Assembly (NCBI GenBank): GCA_016802295.1
Contig: JAESIW010000020.1
Span: 852,031 to 916,030, forward strand
Direction: 5' to 3'
Origin: Brachionus rotundiformis
Lineage: Eukaryota; Rotifera; Eurotatoria; Ploima; Brachionidae
Length of the DNA: 64,000 nt
In this document: positions 55,509-64,000 of the stretch, piece by piece
Layout of the letters: every line of letters begins with the position of its first letter
How positions within the stretch are numbered: the stretch's first letter is position 1
The notes under the pieces: model-generated
Seen by the model: the letters and a program-made list of their open reading frames with translations, nothing else
What the model was told of the DNA's origin: nothing
Database searches by the model: none
Made by a program: the position numbers and the translations under genes

Positions 55509-56059
55509 TTGGATTTTTAAAAATAAAATAGAACAAATTTTTAAAAGAAAATTAAAGAAAATGAATTAAAATTTATTATTAAAATTTTCAGGCATTTATG
55601 AAATGGTTTAAAAACAGGATTTGGGTAAAAATATTAAGTCAAACTTTTTAATTTGATTTTATTTTAATAATTTATTTGTCGGCATATAGTGAATTTATTT
55701 TAAAAAAAAATATTAATTTTTTGAATTATTTTAATTCGAGTATTTGTGAACATAAACTAAAAAGAAACATAATTTTATTGAATTTTTTGCATCTTTAATC
55801 AGACGGTGTCATTTGAGGTATTATACTATCTCATGTCCAAAATACATGTTAACTTTCTTTTGAGACACTTTATTCAAATTGGAAAAATAAAAATTATTTT
55901 AAAATTTATTGTTCTTTTATTTTATTTTATTTTTAATTAATTTTAAACTCATTTATCTTGCTAGTAGCAAATTTGAACTTTGATTTTTCAATTAAAAAAA
56001 AAGAGAAAAAAAACAAATGAATAAGATTTTACCACATTTCTCGGCAACTAATGCCAGTG

Positions 56060-56430
56060 TGTAACTACTCAGTTTTCTTGAGCAGGGAAAATTTCTAACT
56101 GAACTCTAATGCTGTTTCTTTATAATGCCTCGGTTGAACATTTTATTATTGATCTACTTACCAGATCTCTGACCAGATTTATCTTTCTTAATGCATTCAC
56201 TTAGTTTTACATTTCAATCTAATCCCCTCGCACTTTTCTTGATGTCATCTAGTTCTTTAGTGAAAACCAAATGAAACCATTCCACAATACATTTTCATAC
56301 TCTTATTACATGCTTTCATCTCATACCAAGCTCCATGACTTATTTTTATCGCCCTACTTAGCTCGCAGTTCATCCATTTTTTCGTTGGAGCACATATTCT
56401 CTTTCTCTTAGGTACATGTTTCTCACACTG
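56060..56430 (-). mobile_element. LINE remnant, region upstream of the reverse transcriptase
   Basis: The minus-strand reading from about 56430 gives CEKHVPKRKRICAPTKKWMNCELSRAIKISHGAWYEMKACNKSM. That resembles the segment between endonuclease and RT of non-LTR elements (K..VP.K....KPWMN.EI...I..K..AW..Y). Stops interrupt it further on. Only this fragment is visible. Confidence 0.5.
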
Positions 56431-57049
56431 AAGTCAAATAAAAAAACATAAATGAAGTCAAATACAAAATTGAAAAAATGAAAAAATAAGCATTATGTAA
56501 GTTTTTAAGCAGACTTGGAACATTTTTGTATTTTAATACTACTCACAGACAATAAGTTATCTGAAGAGGTGACTTTTTTACCTCTTTTATTTTTTAATTT
56601 TGTTCTAAATAGTTATTTCCACAATCTCACGCTTTTCTTTTCTTTTCCATTTTAAACAAGAAATTAAACTTAGATCAAGTGGTAGATTAAATAAATATAT
56701 TAATTAAGCCTCATTTTGCCAAATGTTGAAACTATAAATTCTATTATTTGGTTCTCATTTTTTTATTTATCTATTAAATATATAGAAGAATAATTTCAAT
56801 AAACAAAAATTAATTAAATTCTATTACTAAGTTAGATTTTAAGTAATTGAAATTTCCAAAACCTTTTCTGATATTTTAATTAATACTTTATGACAATACA
56901 CCCACAATCGTGTGTCGCATGACTCTGAATTTCTGACATCATTTAGTATCCATGTTTCGGAGATGGTAAATTTAAATCTATTGATTCGGCTAATTGAAGT
57001 TTGAAATGGATTTAATAATTCCCTTTCCTTTTCATTTCCAAAATAGTCT

Positions 57050-57254
57050 TACAGTACATTTCTAAACAAAGTTAACAGGCTTCTTAAGCAGTTTTAAAGC
57101 TGCTCTTAAACATTGCTTAAACTGTTATAAACATTACCCAATCATTTTTTATTAAAAAGCTTAAGCTAACTTAAACATGACTTAAACCGTTCATAAACAC
57201 TGCTGTTAAGCCATGTTTCGAAACATTGTTAACTTTGTTTAGAAATGTACTGTA
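57050..57254. mobile_element. small TA-flanked MITE (TACAGTAC family), copy 2
   Basis: Termini TACAGTACATTTCTAAACAA and its inverse TTGTTTAGAAATGTACTGTA, continuing through AGTTAAC/GTTAACTT, enclose 205 bp. TA flanks both ends. The interior has repeated 'gcttaaac', 'cttaagc' and 'gctgctcttaaac' segments as in the copy at 41311-41481. The outer 8 bp and general plan are shared; inner sequences have diverged. Confidence 0.82.
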
Positions 57255-57961
57255 TTTGATAACTGGTCCAAATGCTTGTTCTGATAGATACGCATATAGA
57301 AAAAATATACAAATTGTACATATTTGGAACTCTTGAATCGTTGATCAAACCAATTAACCTTGAGATTTATATAAGCTTTTCTGTATTGTTAGTGCCAGTT
57401 CAACTTGAATTGATCTCTAATAAAATCATCAATTTTAAATTTTGGACTATTTAAAAAATTATTGCAAAGGTTTTCATCTGGATAAAATGATTTGTTTAAA
57501 AGATAACTTTTTTTTCTGCATTTTATTCATTATTTTAAATTGAGGAAGTATTTTTTAATTGTATAAGTGGTTTAGTCAATTTAAATATTTTGGTAATTTT
57601 AAAATATAACGAAAACAAACATTAAAATTTTTTCTAAACTAAAAATAATAATATCAGTTTTTATTCAGTTATTGAAATTTTTTTTTGAAATCTTGTAACA
57701 CCCAATGTACTTCGGTCCTGGATCTCACTCTCTCGCTCTCTTTATAAATATATTGTTATTTTTAGATTAGAAGAATCCTCTCTTTTGTTCATTAGGTGCC
57801 TCAAGGTGAAATTAAAGAGAGTAGAAAAGAAATATATAAAACAAAAGAAAATAAAAAAAGGTTGTTATCTATTTGTCTCTTAGGATCAATATTTGACTAT
57901 TGATTCATAACTCTTCAATTGATTACTTAGAAATAAAGCTGAATTACACAAAAAGTAGTAT

Positions 57962-58200
57962 CGAGAAAGGTTTTGAGAATCAATATACACAATATACGAT
58001 ATGAAGAGACTGGTACTGTGTCTGATCGAAGCCGTTCTGGTAGACCTCGAAAGCTGACTTTTAGGGATGAAAATTACATTTTTAGAGAGATTAGAAAAAC
58101 CCCACATCTAGCTATCAAAAACTCGCCACTGATTCAATTCTAATACTCAAGGGGTTAGGATAAGTAAATATACTGTAATGAGATTTCTCAAAAAAAAAGT
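57962..58200 (+). pseudogene. Tc1/mariner transposase N-terminal remnant
   Basis: Forward reading RKVLRINIHNIRYEETGTVSDRSRSGRPRKLTFRDENYIFREIRKTPHLAIK matches the paired-like HTH of Tc1 transposases (ETGSV.DRPRSGRPRKLS.RDER.I.R.VRK.P). It includes the GRPR AT-hook-like motif. After stops, RISKYTVMRFLKKKV continues the pattern (VS.STVRRRLKE). The catalytic DDE part is missing. The copy is dead. Confidence 0.8.
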
Positions 58201-58430
58201 TTCACAAATTAAAAAAATATTAATTGTTTATTTAATTATTTAAAAATTAAAACATTGATATATTTTAATTAAATTTTTTGAGTTTTTTTACAAAATATGA
58301 GAAAATTAGATTAATGTTATTAAAAATTGAATGCTTAAATGTTGTACATTTCAACATTGATCTCTTGATCCCAAAGCAATTTATAAGCCGTGAATAGAAA
58401 AATCCAAAAGTTTTTTCACCATTTACTGAT

Positions 58431-59165
58431 TTAGATGTTAGTTGTATCAGACTCACTGTTCCTTAACCTATATTTTAAATTTCTTGAGTCATTTTTCTTT
58501 AAATTCTGCCTTAGATTATCAGGAGAGTTATGAAAGTATAGTGTTTTATAAGCAAAAGATAGCATTCTATCTAGTATTCTATGTTGGAATGCATATAGGC
58601 CATACTTTTCTAAGAAGTTATTAATATCGTTAAAGTTATTTACTTCAAATTTGAACCTAAACAATTTAAATATTGCCAAATAATAACTCTTATCCAATTT
58701 AATTATTGCCTCTTTTGAGAAATAGCACAAGAGAGTCGAGCAATAGTCAAAATAAGGCAATATAAACGTCTTAAAAAACTGTATTTTTACAGATGTTGAT
58801 AGATAGAATAGTCTCTTAATGGTGAATAATTTTTTATTCACAACTAATGAGATACTACATGCAAAATTAGAAAAATTAAGATTTTGATCTATTTTGTAAC
58901 CTAAGAGTTATTTCATTGACAACTTTTATTTCATTTCCATAAAGATTAATCATTTTGGGAATAATAGTCTTTCTATTCTATTTGAAAAGATCATACAATA
59001 GGTTTTTTACCAATTTATATCAACCTTATTAAAATAACACCAATCACTAAGATTGTGGATGGTAACCGAAAAATTTTTTAAAACACTTTCTATGTCCTTA
59101 TCAGAGTGACTAATCGTAGTGTCATCAGCAAAAATAGTTATTTTTATACCTATTTTAAATAAAAA
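58431..59165 (-). mobile_element. non-LTR retrotransposon (LINE) remnant with FADD reverse-transcriptase motif
   Basis: On the minus strand from 59165: KITIFADDTTISHSDKDIESVLKNFSVTIHNLSDWCYFNKVDINW, then a stop where the family has Ser-Lys. After frame changes comes KKLFTIKRLFYLSTSVKIQFFKTFILPYFDYCSTLLCYFSKEAIIKLDKSYYLAIFKLF, open as 136 codons at 58431-58841. The FADD box is the RT active site (YxDD class) and the second part is the usual RT thumb/C-terminal region of CR1/Jockey-like elements. Stops and shifts show it is dead. Confidence 0.85.
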
Positions 59166-59285
59166 ACAAAGATACAAAAAACTTTAATTTAACATCCAAA
59201 TAATTAATGAAAATATTCATTTAACAATAATTTATTTAGTTTATTCATTTTAATTCACGATCGATTGGGACATTCGTCTTTATTC

Positions 59286-61676
59286 TCAATTTTTTTTAAT
59301 CAATTTTAATAATTTGAATGAATTATAAAATACGTGGTTGAAGTTTTTGTTCAAATTTAAGAATAAAAACAATGTATACACATTAGAAAAATTGTATACC
59401 ATTTCAGCAAATTGAAGAAAATTTGAACATATCCGACTGCTCATAACACATATATTTTTTTTGTTATTCATTTGAAATTTTACTTTAATATAATAAATAG
59501 ACAAACTTAAATGAAAAAGTTTTACCAAAATAATTATAAAAAGATTGACCGTAATTAGAATGTTAATTTTTTTTTGTCGCTTTTCAGTAGATCTTACTTT
59601 ATTTTCTTTATTTTCATCTTGATTTTCTGCCATTTGATTTAATAAACGTGATTTTTCTTTTATATTTTTTTTTAAAAAATACAAAAGCATTATATCAATT
59701 AAAATTGTCACTAGAATAAAAAAAATATCATTAAGAAGAAAATTAATCATGAAAAATATGTAAAAAATGAGTGCCAAAGTTCCATTAAATTTAAACTTAA
59801 TGATATTAACAGCATTTCTTTTAAATAAAAATTGAAAGGTATTTGAATTCGGAAATTCTTTATAGCTCTCTTCTTCGAGGACAAAAAAGTCTTGATTTAT
59901 GTCAATCGATACCAACTTATCAATCGATATAAATATACCAAATAAAAATAGAATAAAAACTAGATTTTTAATAGGTAGTTTTTCTATTCTTTTCTTTTTA
60001 TTGATTAAGTTTTCTAGTCTGAAAAGGGAAATAAAAATTATGGAAAGATTGGACACGAATTTCAGCACATTTATCAAGAATCGACCAAAAATGAGCTCAA
60101 AAATTTGGACATAATAATTTCGAATAATTTTTGAACAAAAAATTCCATTCACATAAACACATTTGTTCATTAAATGTAGAATATTAAGAAGATATATTAG
60201 AAAATTAACCATTGAATACAATAAAATTATTTGATTAAGAAAATGAGATTTTTTAAATTCTTTTGACTTCAACAAACTTATTGAAACTAATAAACTGGCT
60301 GAATTTGTAATAATACCAAGGACTGAAAATAGAGAATTTAAAATAATATACGCAAAATTAAGATATTCTGATAGATAAAGCAAGTCATTGTTTTTGAAAA
60401 TTTTCCTCATTGATTTTATTTGATTAAATTTACATTGATCAAATTTTCTTTGAAAGTCACATTTTTCATAAAAATCTTTCTCTACATATTTACAAACAGT
60501 AATAAAGCTGTTTATATGGCTAGCTAAATTTGGAGCTTTATCCAAAATTATTTCCAACAGTGTCATATTATCCTTAAAATTACCATAGATCCACATAAGA
60601 GTACATGAGCAATTGTGGACAACATCTGATATGTAAATTAACTTTTTTCTTTTGGCAAAAAAATTTTCGAATAAACAAATATCTTGGTTATCGAATTCGA
60701 AGTGCTCTTCATAGTCAATTATTAAATTTATATGAACATTTGGTGGGATATTTGAGAACCATTTGACACCTTTAGAAATAAAGAATCGAAAGTTATCTAT
60801 TTTAAGTTTTATAAGATTTAGACTAGTCAAATTTTTAAAAGCGTCTTCGCTAATTGAGTCAACAGAACCAGATATCTGAATTACTTTAAGATTGGCTAGC
60901 ATATTTGGATTCAATAAAGAGATACCAATCTTAGATTTAAAACAATCTATTTCCATGTAATCAATTTGATTTGATATTGTTTCATTAACTTGACTAAATC
61001 CAAGCATATTTTTTTTCAAAAAGGAATCACTAATTCCATTAAATACCAACTTATCCAATATTACATTTCTAAATGTTTGTGCACAAGTTATTAAATTGTA
61101 TCTGGTTGAAAATGTGAAATAAAGTTGTGAAATATTCGTGAAATAATTAGAATTAAATTTTCCTATACTCGAACAATTTTCTAGTTTGGAACCTTTTGAA
61201 TAAATTTTGAAATTAGAATAGAAGATAAATAATCTAACTTGGTCATAAAAGTTCATTATATTGCTAAAACTTTGGTCTGTTTGACCAAAACCTTTTAAAT
61301 TATAAAAATAAATATAAATAGGCATTTTTCCATTCTTTAGCTTATGTGGTTCATTGAATTTAAATTCTAATGAAGAGTCCAAAACAAGCTTTTTCCTTGG
61401 AACAAAATAAAAACTAAACGAAATACTTGAGCTATCAAAACATTGAAATTTAATTTGATCAAATGACCAGAAATTTTCAATTCTTATCTTTAAATTAAGA
61501 GGTTTATGGCTTGAAATCGGAAACAGTTTGGCAACTTGCTTAAAATAGTGGTTCTTGATGTAGAGACATTTGTCATAGGATATTGGTGACGAAAGACTTA
61601 TGTTGATCAATGTTGAACAATTGTGTTGACCAATTTTTAGTATTAAAATAAAAAACAATATTTTAAAATAAAACAT
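59286..61676 (-). CDS. orphan seven-transmembrane receptor with large N-terminal ectodomain, intronless
   Basis: A single 796-aa frame. It has a signal peptide (FKILFFILILKIG), then an about 410-residue ectodomain with many Cys and N-glycosylation sites. Faint leucine-rich repeats appear in the middle (LANLKVIQISGSVDSISEDAFKNLTSLNLIKLKI), capped by a Cys-containing segment (VVHNCSCTLMWIYG...CDFQRKFDQC). Seven hydrophobic helices follow from about residue 440: NFAYIILNSLFSVLGIITNSASLLV is TM1, with the conserved Asn, and the others run to VYNFSNVYTLFLFLNLN near 770. A charged third intracellular loop (KEKSRLLNQMAENQDENKENK) separates TM5 and TM6. It is rhodopsin-like in plan but not assignable to a ligand family. 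The lack of introns suggests a lineage-expanded receptor family (inference). Confidence 0.78.
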   Translation of the reverse strand: MFYFKILFFILILKIGQHNCSTLINISLSSPISYDKCLYIKNHYFKQVAKLFPISSHKPLNLKIRIENFWSFDQIKFQCFDSSSISFSFYFVPRKKLVLDSSLEFKFNEPHKLKNGKMPIYIYFYNLKGFGQTDQSFSNIMNFYDQVRLFIFYSNFKIYSKGSKLENCSSIGKFNSNYFTNISQLYFTFSTRYNLITCAQTFRNVILDKLVFNGISDSFLKKNMLGFSQVNETISNQIDYMEIDCFKSKIGISLLNPNMLANLKVIQISGSVDSISEDAFKNLTSLNLIKLKIDNFRFFISKGVKWFSNIPPNVHINLIIDYEEHFEFDNQDICLFENFFAKRKKLIYISDVVHNCSCTLMWIYGNFKDNMTLLEIILDKAPNLASHINSFITVCKYVEKDFYEKCDFQRKFDQCKFNQIKSMRKIFKNNDLLYLSEYLNFAYIILNSLFSVLGIITNSASLLVSISLLKSKEFKKSHFLNQIILLYSMVNFLIYLLNILHLMNKCVYVNGIFCSKIIRNYYVQIFELIFGRFLINVLKFVSNLSIIFISLFRLENLINKKKRIEKLPIKNLVFILFLFGIFISIDKLVSIDINQDFFVLEEESYKEFPNSNTFQFLFKRNAVNIIKFKFNGTLALIFYIFFMINFLLNDIFFILVTILIDIMLLYFLKKNIKEKSRLLNQMAENQDENKENKVRSTEKRQKKINILITVNLFIIILVKLFHLSLSIYYIKVKFQMNNKKNICVMSSRICSNFLQFAEMVYNFSNVYTLFLFLNLNKNFNHVFYNSFKLLKLIKKN

Positions 61677-61748
61677 CTGAATTAAAATAATAAAAATGAT
61701 AAATATTTTTTCAATTTAATAAGAAAAAATTTTAATGTTTTATTTTTG

Positions 61749-62050
61749 GGCAAAATGTTATTTATTGTACATTTTTATATTTTTACATTTTTACATTTTT
61801 GAGAAAAAAAAAATCTCAAAATCAAAAAATCTGAAAAATTTTCATTCAAGAAAAGAAATAATAAATTCGCAATTACTTTAAAAGGAGTTTTAGAAAAATT
61901 TAATTGTAAAAACCAAGGATAATTTTTTGAAAATCCCTTTTAATTAATTGCGAATTTATTATTACTTTTCTTGAATGAAAATTTTTCAGATTTTTTGATT
62001 TTGAGATTTTTTTTTTTCTAAAAAAAATGTACAATAAATAACATTTTGCC
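61749..62050. mobile_element. near-perfect palindromic MITE with 8-bp target duplication
   Basis: The ends GGCAAAATGTTATTTATTGT and its inverse enclose 302 bp that folds back along most of its length. The arms share 'aatctcaaaatcaaaaaatc', 'ttttcattcaagaaaag' and 'aataataaattcgcaatta' with few differences. The exact 8-mer TATTTTTG flanks it (61741-61748 and 62051-62058). The left arm has a small internal expansion of 'atttttac'. The arm identity suggests recent insertion of an hAT-type MITE. It lies about 70 bp upstream of the GPCR start codon. Confidence 0.9.
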
Positions 62051-62591
62051 TATTTTTGTTAGATTTTAAAATTACCAAAATAATTTTATTTAAATTGACT
62101 AAACCATTTAAACAGATAATAATTTAAGAATAATTGCTTTATTAGTAGAAAAAAAGACATCAATTTAAACTAATGACTAAAAACACATTATCTTTTAAAT
62201 AAAGGGTAATATCTGTCCAAATCAGTTAAATTCACTTATTATTTTAAATTGGAAAATTTTTAAAAATATATTTTATCGATTTGTTATGACTTTAAAGCTA
62301 TTGGAAAGACTTCCATTTGGATATATTTCTATTAAAACTCTAGCAATCAAATGTCATTTTATTTGACATTTATTGATCAGTAGAGTCTAAATATTAGATT
62401 TTTCGTCTGTTGTCATTTCTAATGATACAATTCTATTTGAACTGAATTGACTGGTCAAGAAACTTTTTAAAAATAATTATCGTTGTCGTAGCTTTACACA
62501 GAAGAATGACTAAATTCAGCTTGGTCATAAAAGCACATTCAGCGGGTTTATTAAATCTAATTTATCAAACTAATAAATAAAGAAATTTAAA

Positions 62592-62690
62592 TAATAATAA
62601 TAATAATAATAATATAAGTTACAACAAGCTAGCAAGCTAGACTTGCAAAGATGGGAAACAGTAGGATCTCATTCATGGTAACTGTGGTAT
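62592..62690. repeat. (AAT)n tract followed by a dispersed repeat
   Basis: At 62592-62617 there is an AAT microsatellite followed by 'agctagcaagctagacttgc', 'aaagatg' and 'ttcatggtaac'. It resembles the unit in NELFA intron 4 (53022-53105). Confidence 0.4.
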
Positions 62691-62719
62691 TTATGTTGTT
62701 GAGACACCACATCTTCCTT

Positions 62720-63007
62720 CTAGTATTGATTCTTGGCTTTGAGCCGCTCTGACCTTCTTAGTTCCGTCATGTGGCCACTTTGATTGGCTTGGATCAAATT
62801 TCTGCCCTTTTTTCGGGGTCTCCCCACTTTGCGGTTTGTTTGTGCTTGATTAAGCTGGAACTGTTGCTGAGTAATAAGTTCAGGTTGTGGAGGCGATTGG
62901 TCATGTTCGTGCAGAGCCAGTTCGAGCACTCGTCTTTGCAGTGACTCTGGCACGATTATTTTGTAACATTCTAAGTAACAATCCTGTGCTGGTTTGGCAG
63001 ATTTCAT
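62720..63007 (-). pseudogene. gypsy-type pol fragment (integrase zinc-region start fused to polyprotein tail)
   Basis: The 95-codon minus frame has YKIIVPESLQRRVLELALHEHDQSPPQ, like the first part of the integrase H2C2 zinc region of gypsy elements (ViPesLr..vLelaHe.HqG). A Gln-rich linker, an AT-hook-like KVGRPRKKGR and RRSERLKAKNQY follow, the last typical of the C-terminal tail of such polyproteins. The catalytic integrase core is missing, so a deletion joined the two parts. It could alternatively be a short domesticated DNA-binding protein. Confidence 0.5.
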
Positions 63008-63139
63008 TGCAAAATTCGCTCTATTCTAGCTGGTGGTCGGCTTGCTGCATTGTTAAAAATTAGTTGGACTACTCTATTGTCGGTTATAAATGTGAATTTT
63101 GAACCTATTAGATAGAGCCTAGAACTGGTAGACCGATTC

Positions 63140-63290
63140 AATGAGATCGTTTTTAAACCGGTTTTTTTCAAGACCGTTCTTAAATTAAAACCGTTTGAAA
63201 AACAGATTCGACAAACAAAATCAGTTTAAAAACCGGTCTAAAAAAACGGTTATAAATTGGATCTGGTATTAAAACAGGTCTTAAACCGGT
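63140..63290. repeat. cluster of AAACCGGT-like motifs
   Basis: Variants of 'aaaccggttttt', 'aaaccgtt' and 'accggtct' occur repeatedly in both orientations within 150 bp, as a degenerate short-repeat array. The left border segment (63105-63150) resembles 9668-9720 inverted. Confidence 0.5.
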
Positions 63291-63426
63291 TTTGAAGATA
63301 ATTCTTAAAATTAATAAGTTTTGATTTATTGACCGTGAAATATCAAAAATAAAATATTTTTAAATTATAAATAAATTAATTTTTTATATTTGTTTATTTT
63401 ATTATTAGGTAATAAAAAAAAGAAAA

Positions 63427-63690
63427 TTATAAATTATTTGTCCAGGAGCTAAAACATATCAGATTTCTATTTAAAGAATTTAATGAAGTTCTATTCTTGG
63501 TTATTGTCTGACAAGCCGAAGAAAATGTTTTTTTAGAAGGAACACTTGACAGCATTATACATAAATAGTCATTAGCTATTATTTTCTGATATTTTAAGTA
63601 ACTAATGTTCGCGCGATGCAAAATTTCCACACTATCTCCAGATACAGATTTCGACCTCATTTTTAAATTCTACGTATATGAAAACCTAGC
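63427..63690 (-). pseudogene. hAT transposase C-terminal (dimerisation) remnant
   Basis: The 77-codon minus frame reads KYQKIIANDYLCIMLSSVPSKKTFSSACQTITKNRTSLNSLNRNLICFSSW. It follows the hATC dimerisation signature (a.d.Lsi..sSvpsErvFSsag.i.t..Rt.L.......icl..W). Only this terminal piece is present. An hAT source could have mobilised the two MITEs with 8-bp duplications in the window (inference). Confidence 0.75.
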
Positions 63691-64000
63691 CAAAATTTTA
63701 GGGAGGTTCAAAAATTTTTTTTTCGGCTAGGGGGGGGTCTGAATCTTTACAGCCTTATATAAAGTATATCTTATTTAAGCGTTTTTATCTCAGAATTTAA
63801 TCAAACGAATCTACTCGATCGACACATTTTCGGATTATCTTGAAAAAAAAAATTGAAAAATAATTTCGGAAAAAAATCGGAAAAATTTTGACATTTTTAA
63901 ACTTTTTCGGATCTTCTTTTTTGTAAACCCCTTAGCCTATATATTTTCAAAAAAACTCTGAAACTAGAAAAAATTCTGAACAAAATGATTGTTTTAGTTT

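Larger units (their letters stand above)
55509..59285. other. transposon-rich intergenic region
   Basis: A 3.8-kb gap between NELFA and the GPCR gene. It contains two LINE remnants, one Tc1 remnant and one TA-flanked MITE (separate entries). The rest is AT-rich without coding signal; the frame 57272-57454 (+) has no family resemblance. Confidence 0.55.
61677..64000. other. intergenic region with a palindromic MITE and transposon remnants
   Basis: Beyond the GPCR start the DNA holds a MITE (61749-62050), a gypsy-type fragment, an hAT fragment and a motif cluster (63140-63290), each listed separately. No intact host gene was recognised up to the window end. Confidence 0.5.

Noticed and set aside
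1..64000. CRISPR array, tRNA or rRNA genes
   Set aside because: No regularly spaced repeats, tRNA box A/B pairs or rRNA-like stretches were recognised; the gene structure is eukaryotic.

Overview
The window is nuclear DNA from a small-genome, strongly AT-rich invertebrate animal. The genes are metazoan: TBC1D31, NEK10, MIOS, EXTL3, NELFA and a NUP98-NUP96 precursor. They are split by mostly short GT-AG introns of about 50-70 bp, plus a few long ones. A single-exon orphan seven-transmembrane receptor and many decayed DNA transposons fit a rotifer such as Brachionus, but that name is inference. I see no bacterial genes, CRISPR array, tRNA or rRNA.

Layout. 1-0.4 kb: possible transposase tail. 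1.2-5.5 kb (+): TBC1D31, five exons, with a dead LINE in intron 1. 7.7-9.4 kb (+): glucose-6-phosphate isomerase, two exons. 10.4-10.8 kb: dead LINE 3' end. 11.0-13.2 kb (+): intronless, shortened CKAP5/XMAP215-like protein. 13.6-13.8 kb: copia-like RNase H remnant. 14.24-16.88 kb (+): complete pogo/Tigger-type transposon with TA duplications and an open transposase. 17.2-23.6 kb (+): NUP98-NUP96. 23.9-26.4 kb (+): EXTL3. 27.1 kb: decayed partial copy of EXTL3. 27.3-27.7 kb (-): TPX2 C-terminal-like small protein. 27.8-29.2 and 31.0-32.4 kb (-): two tandem M14 carboxypeptidases. 33.0-36.8 kb: a fold-back MITE, a longer inverted-repeat element and a Ginger-like transposon with a broken integrase. 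37.3-44.2 kb (+): MIOS, eleven exons. 44.6-45.0 kb (-): CKS1, with a 4-nt first coding exon. 45.4-45.8 kb: SWIM-finger (MULE-like) remnant. 46.6-52.3 kb (-): NEK10, nine exons. 52.6-55.5 kb (-): NELFA, five exons. 55.5-59.2 kb: remnants of LINEs and Tc1 plus a small MITE. 59.3-61.7 kb (-): orphan GPCR. 61.7-62.1 kb: young palindromic MITE just upstream of the GPCR. 62.7-63.7 kb: gypsy-type and hAT remnants.

The host genes do not form an operon or one pathway. They cover nuclear pore, mTORC1 control (GATOR2), cell cycle and spindle (CKS1, CKAP5-like, TPX2-like, NEK10), cilia/centrosome (TBC1D31), transcription pausing (NELFA), glycolysis (GPI), heparan sulfate synthesis (EXTL3) and digestion (carboxypeptidases). 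The least ordinary content is the mobile DNA: one apparently intact pogo element with complex ends, two MITEs with 8-bp duplications, two related TA-flanked MITEs, and a Ginger-like element with about 90-bp inverted ends.

Exon boundaries were set by eye from GT-AG sites, reading phase and recalled human family sequences. For all split genes except MIOS exons 1-2 the phases add up.
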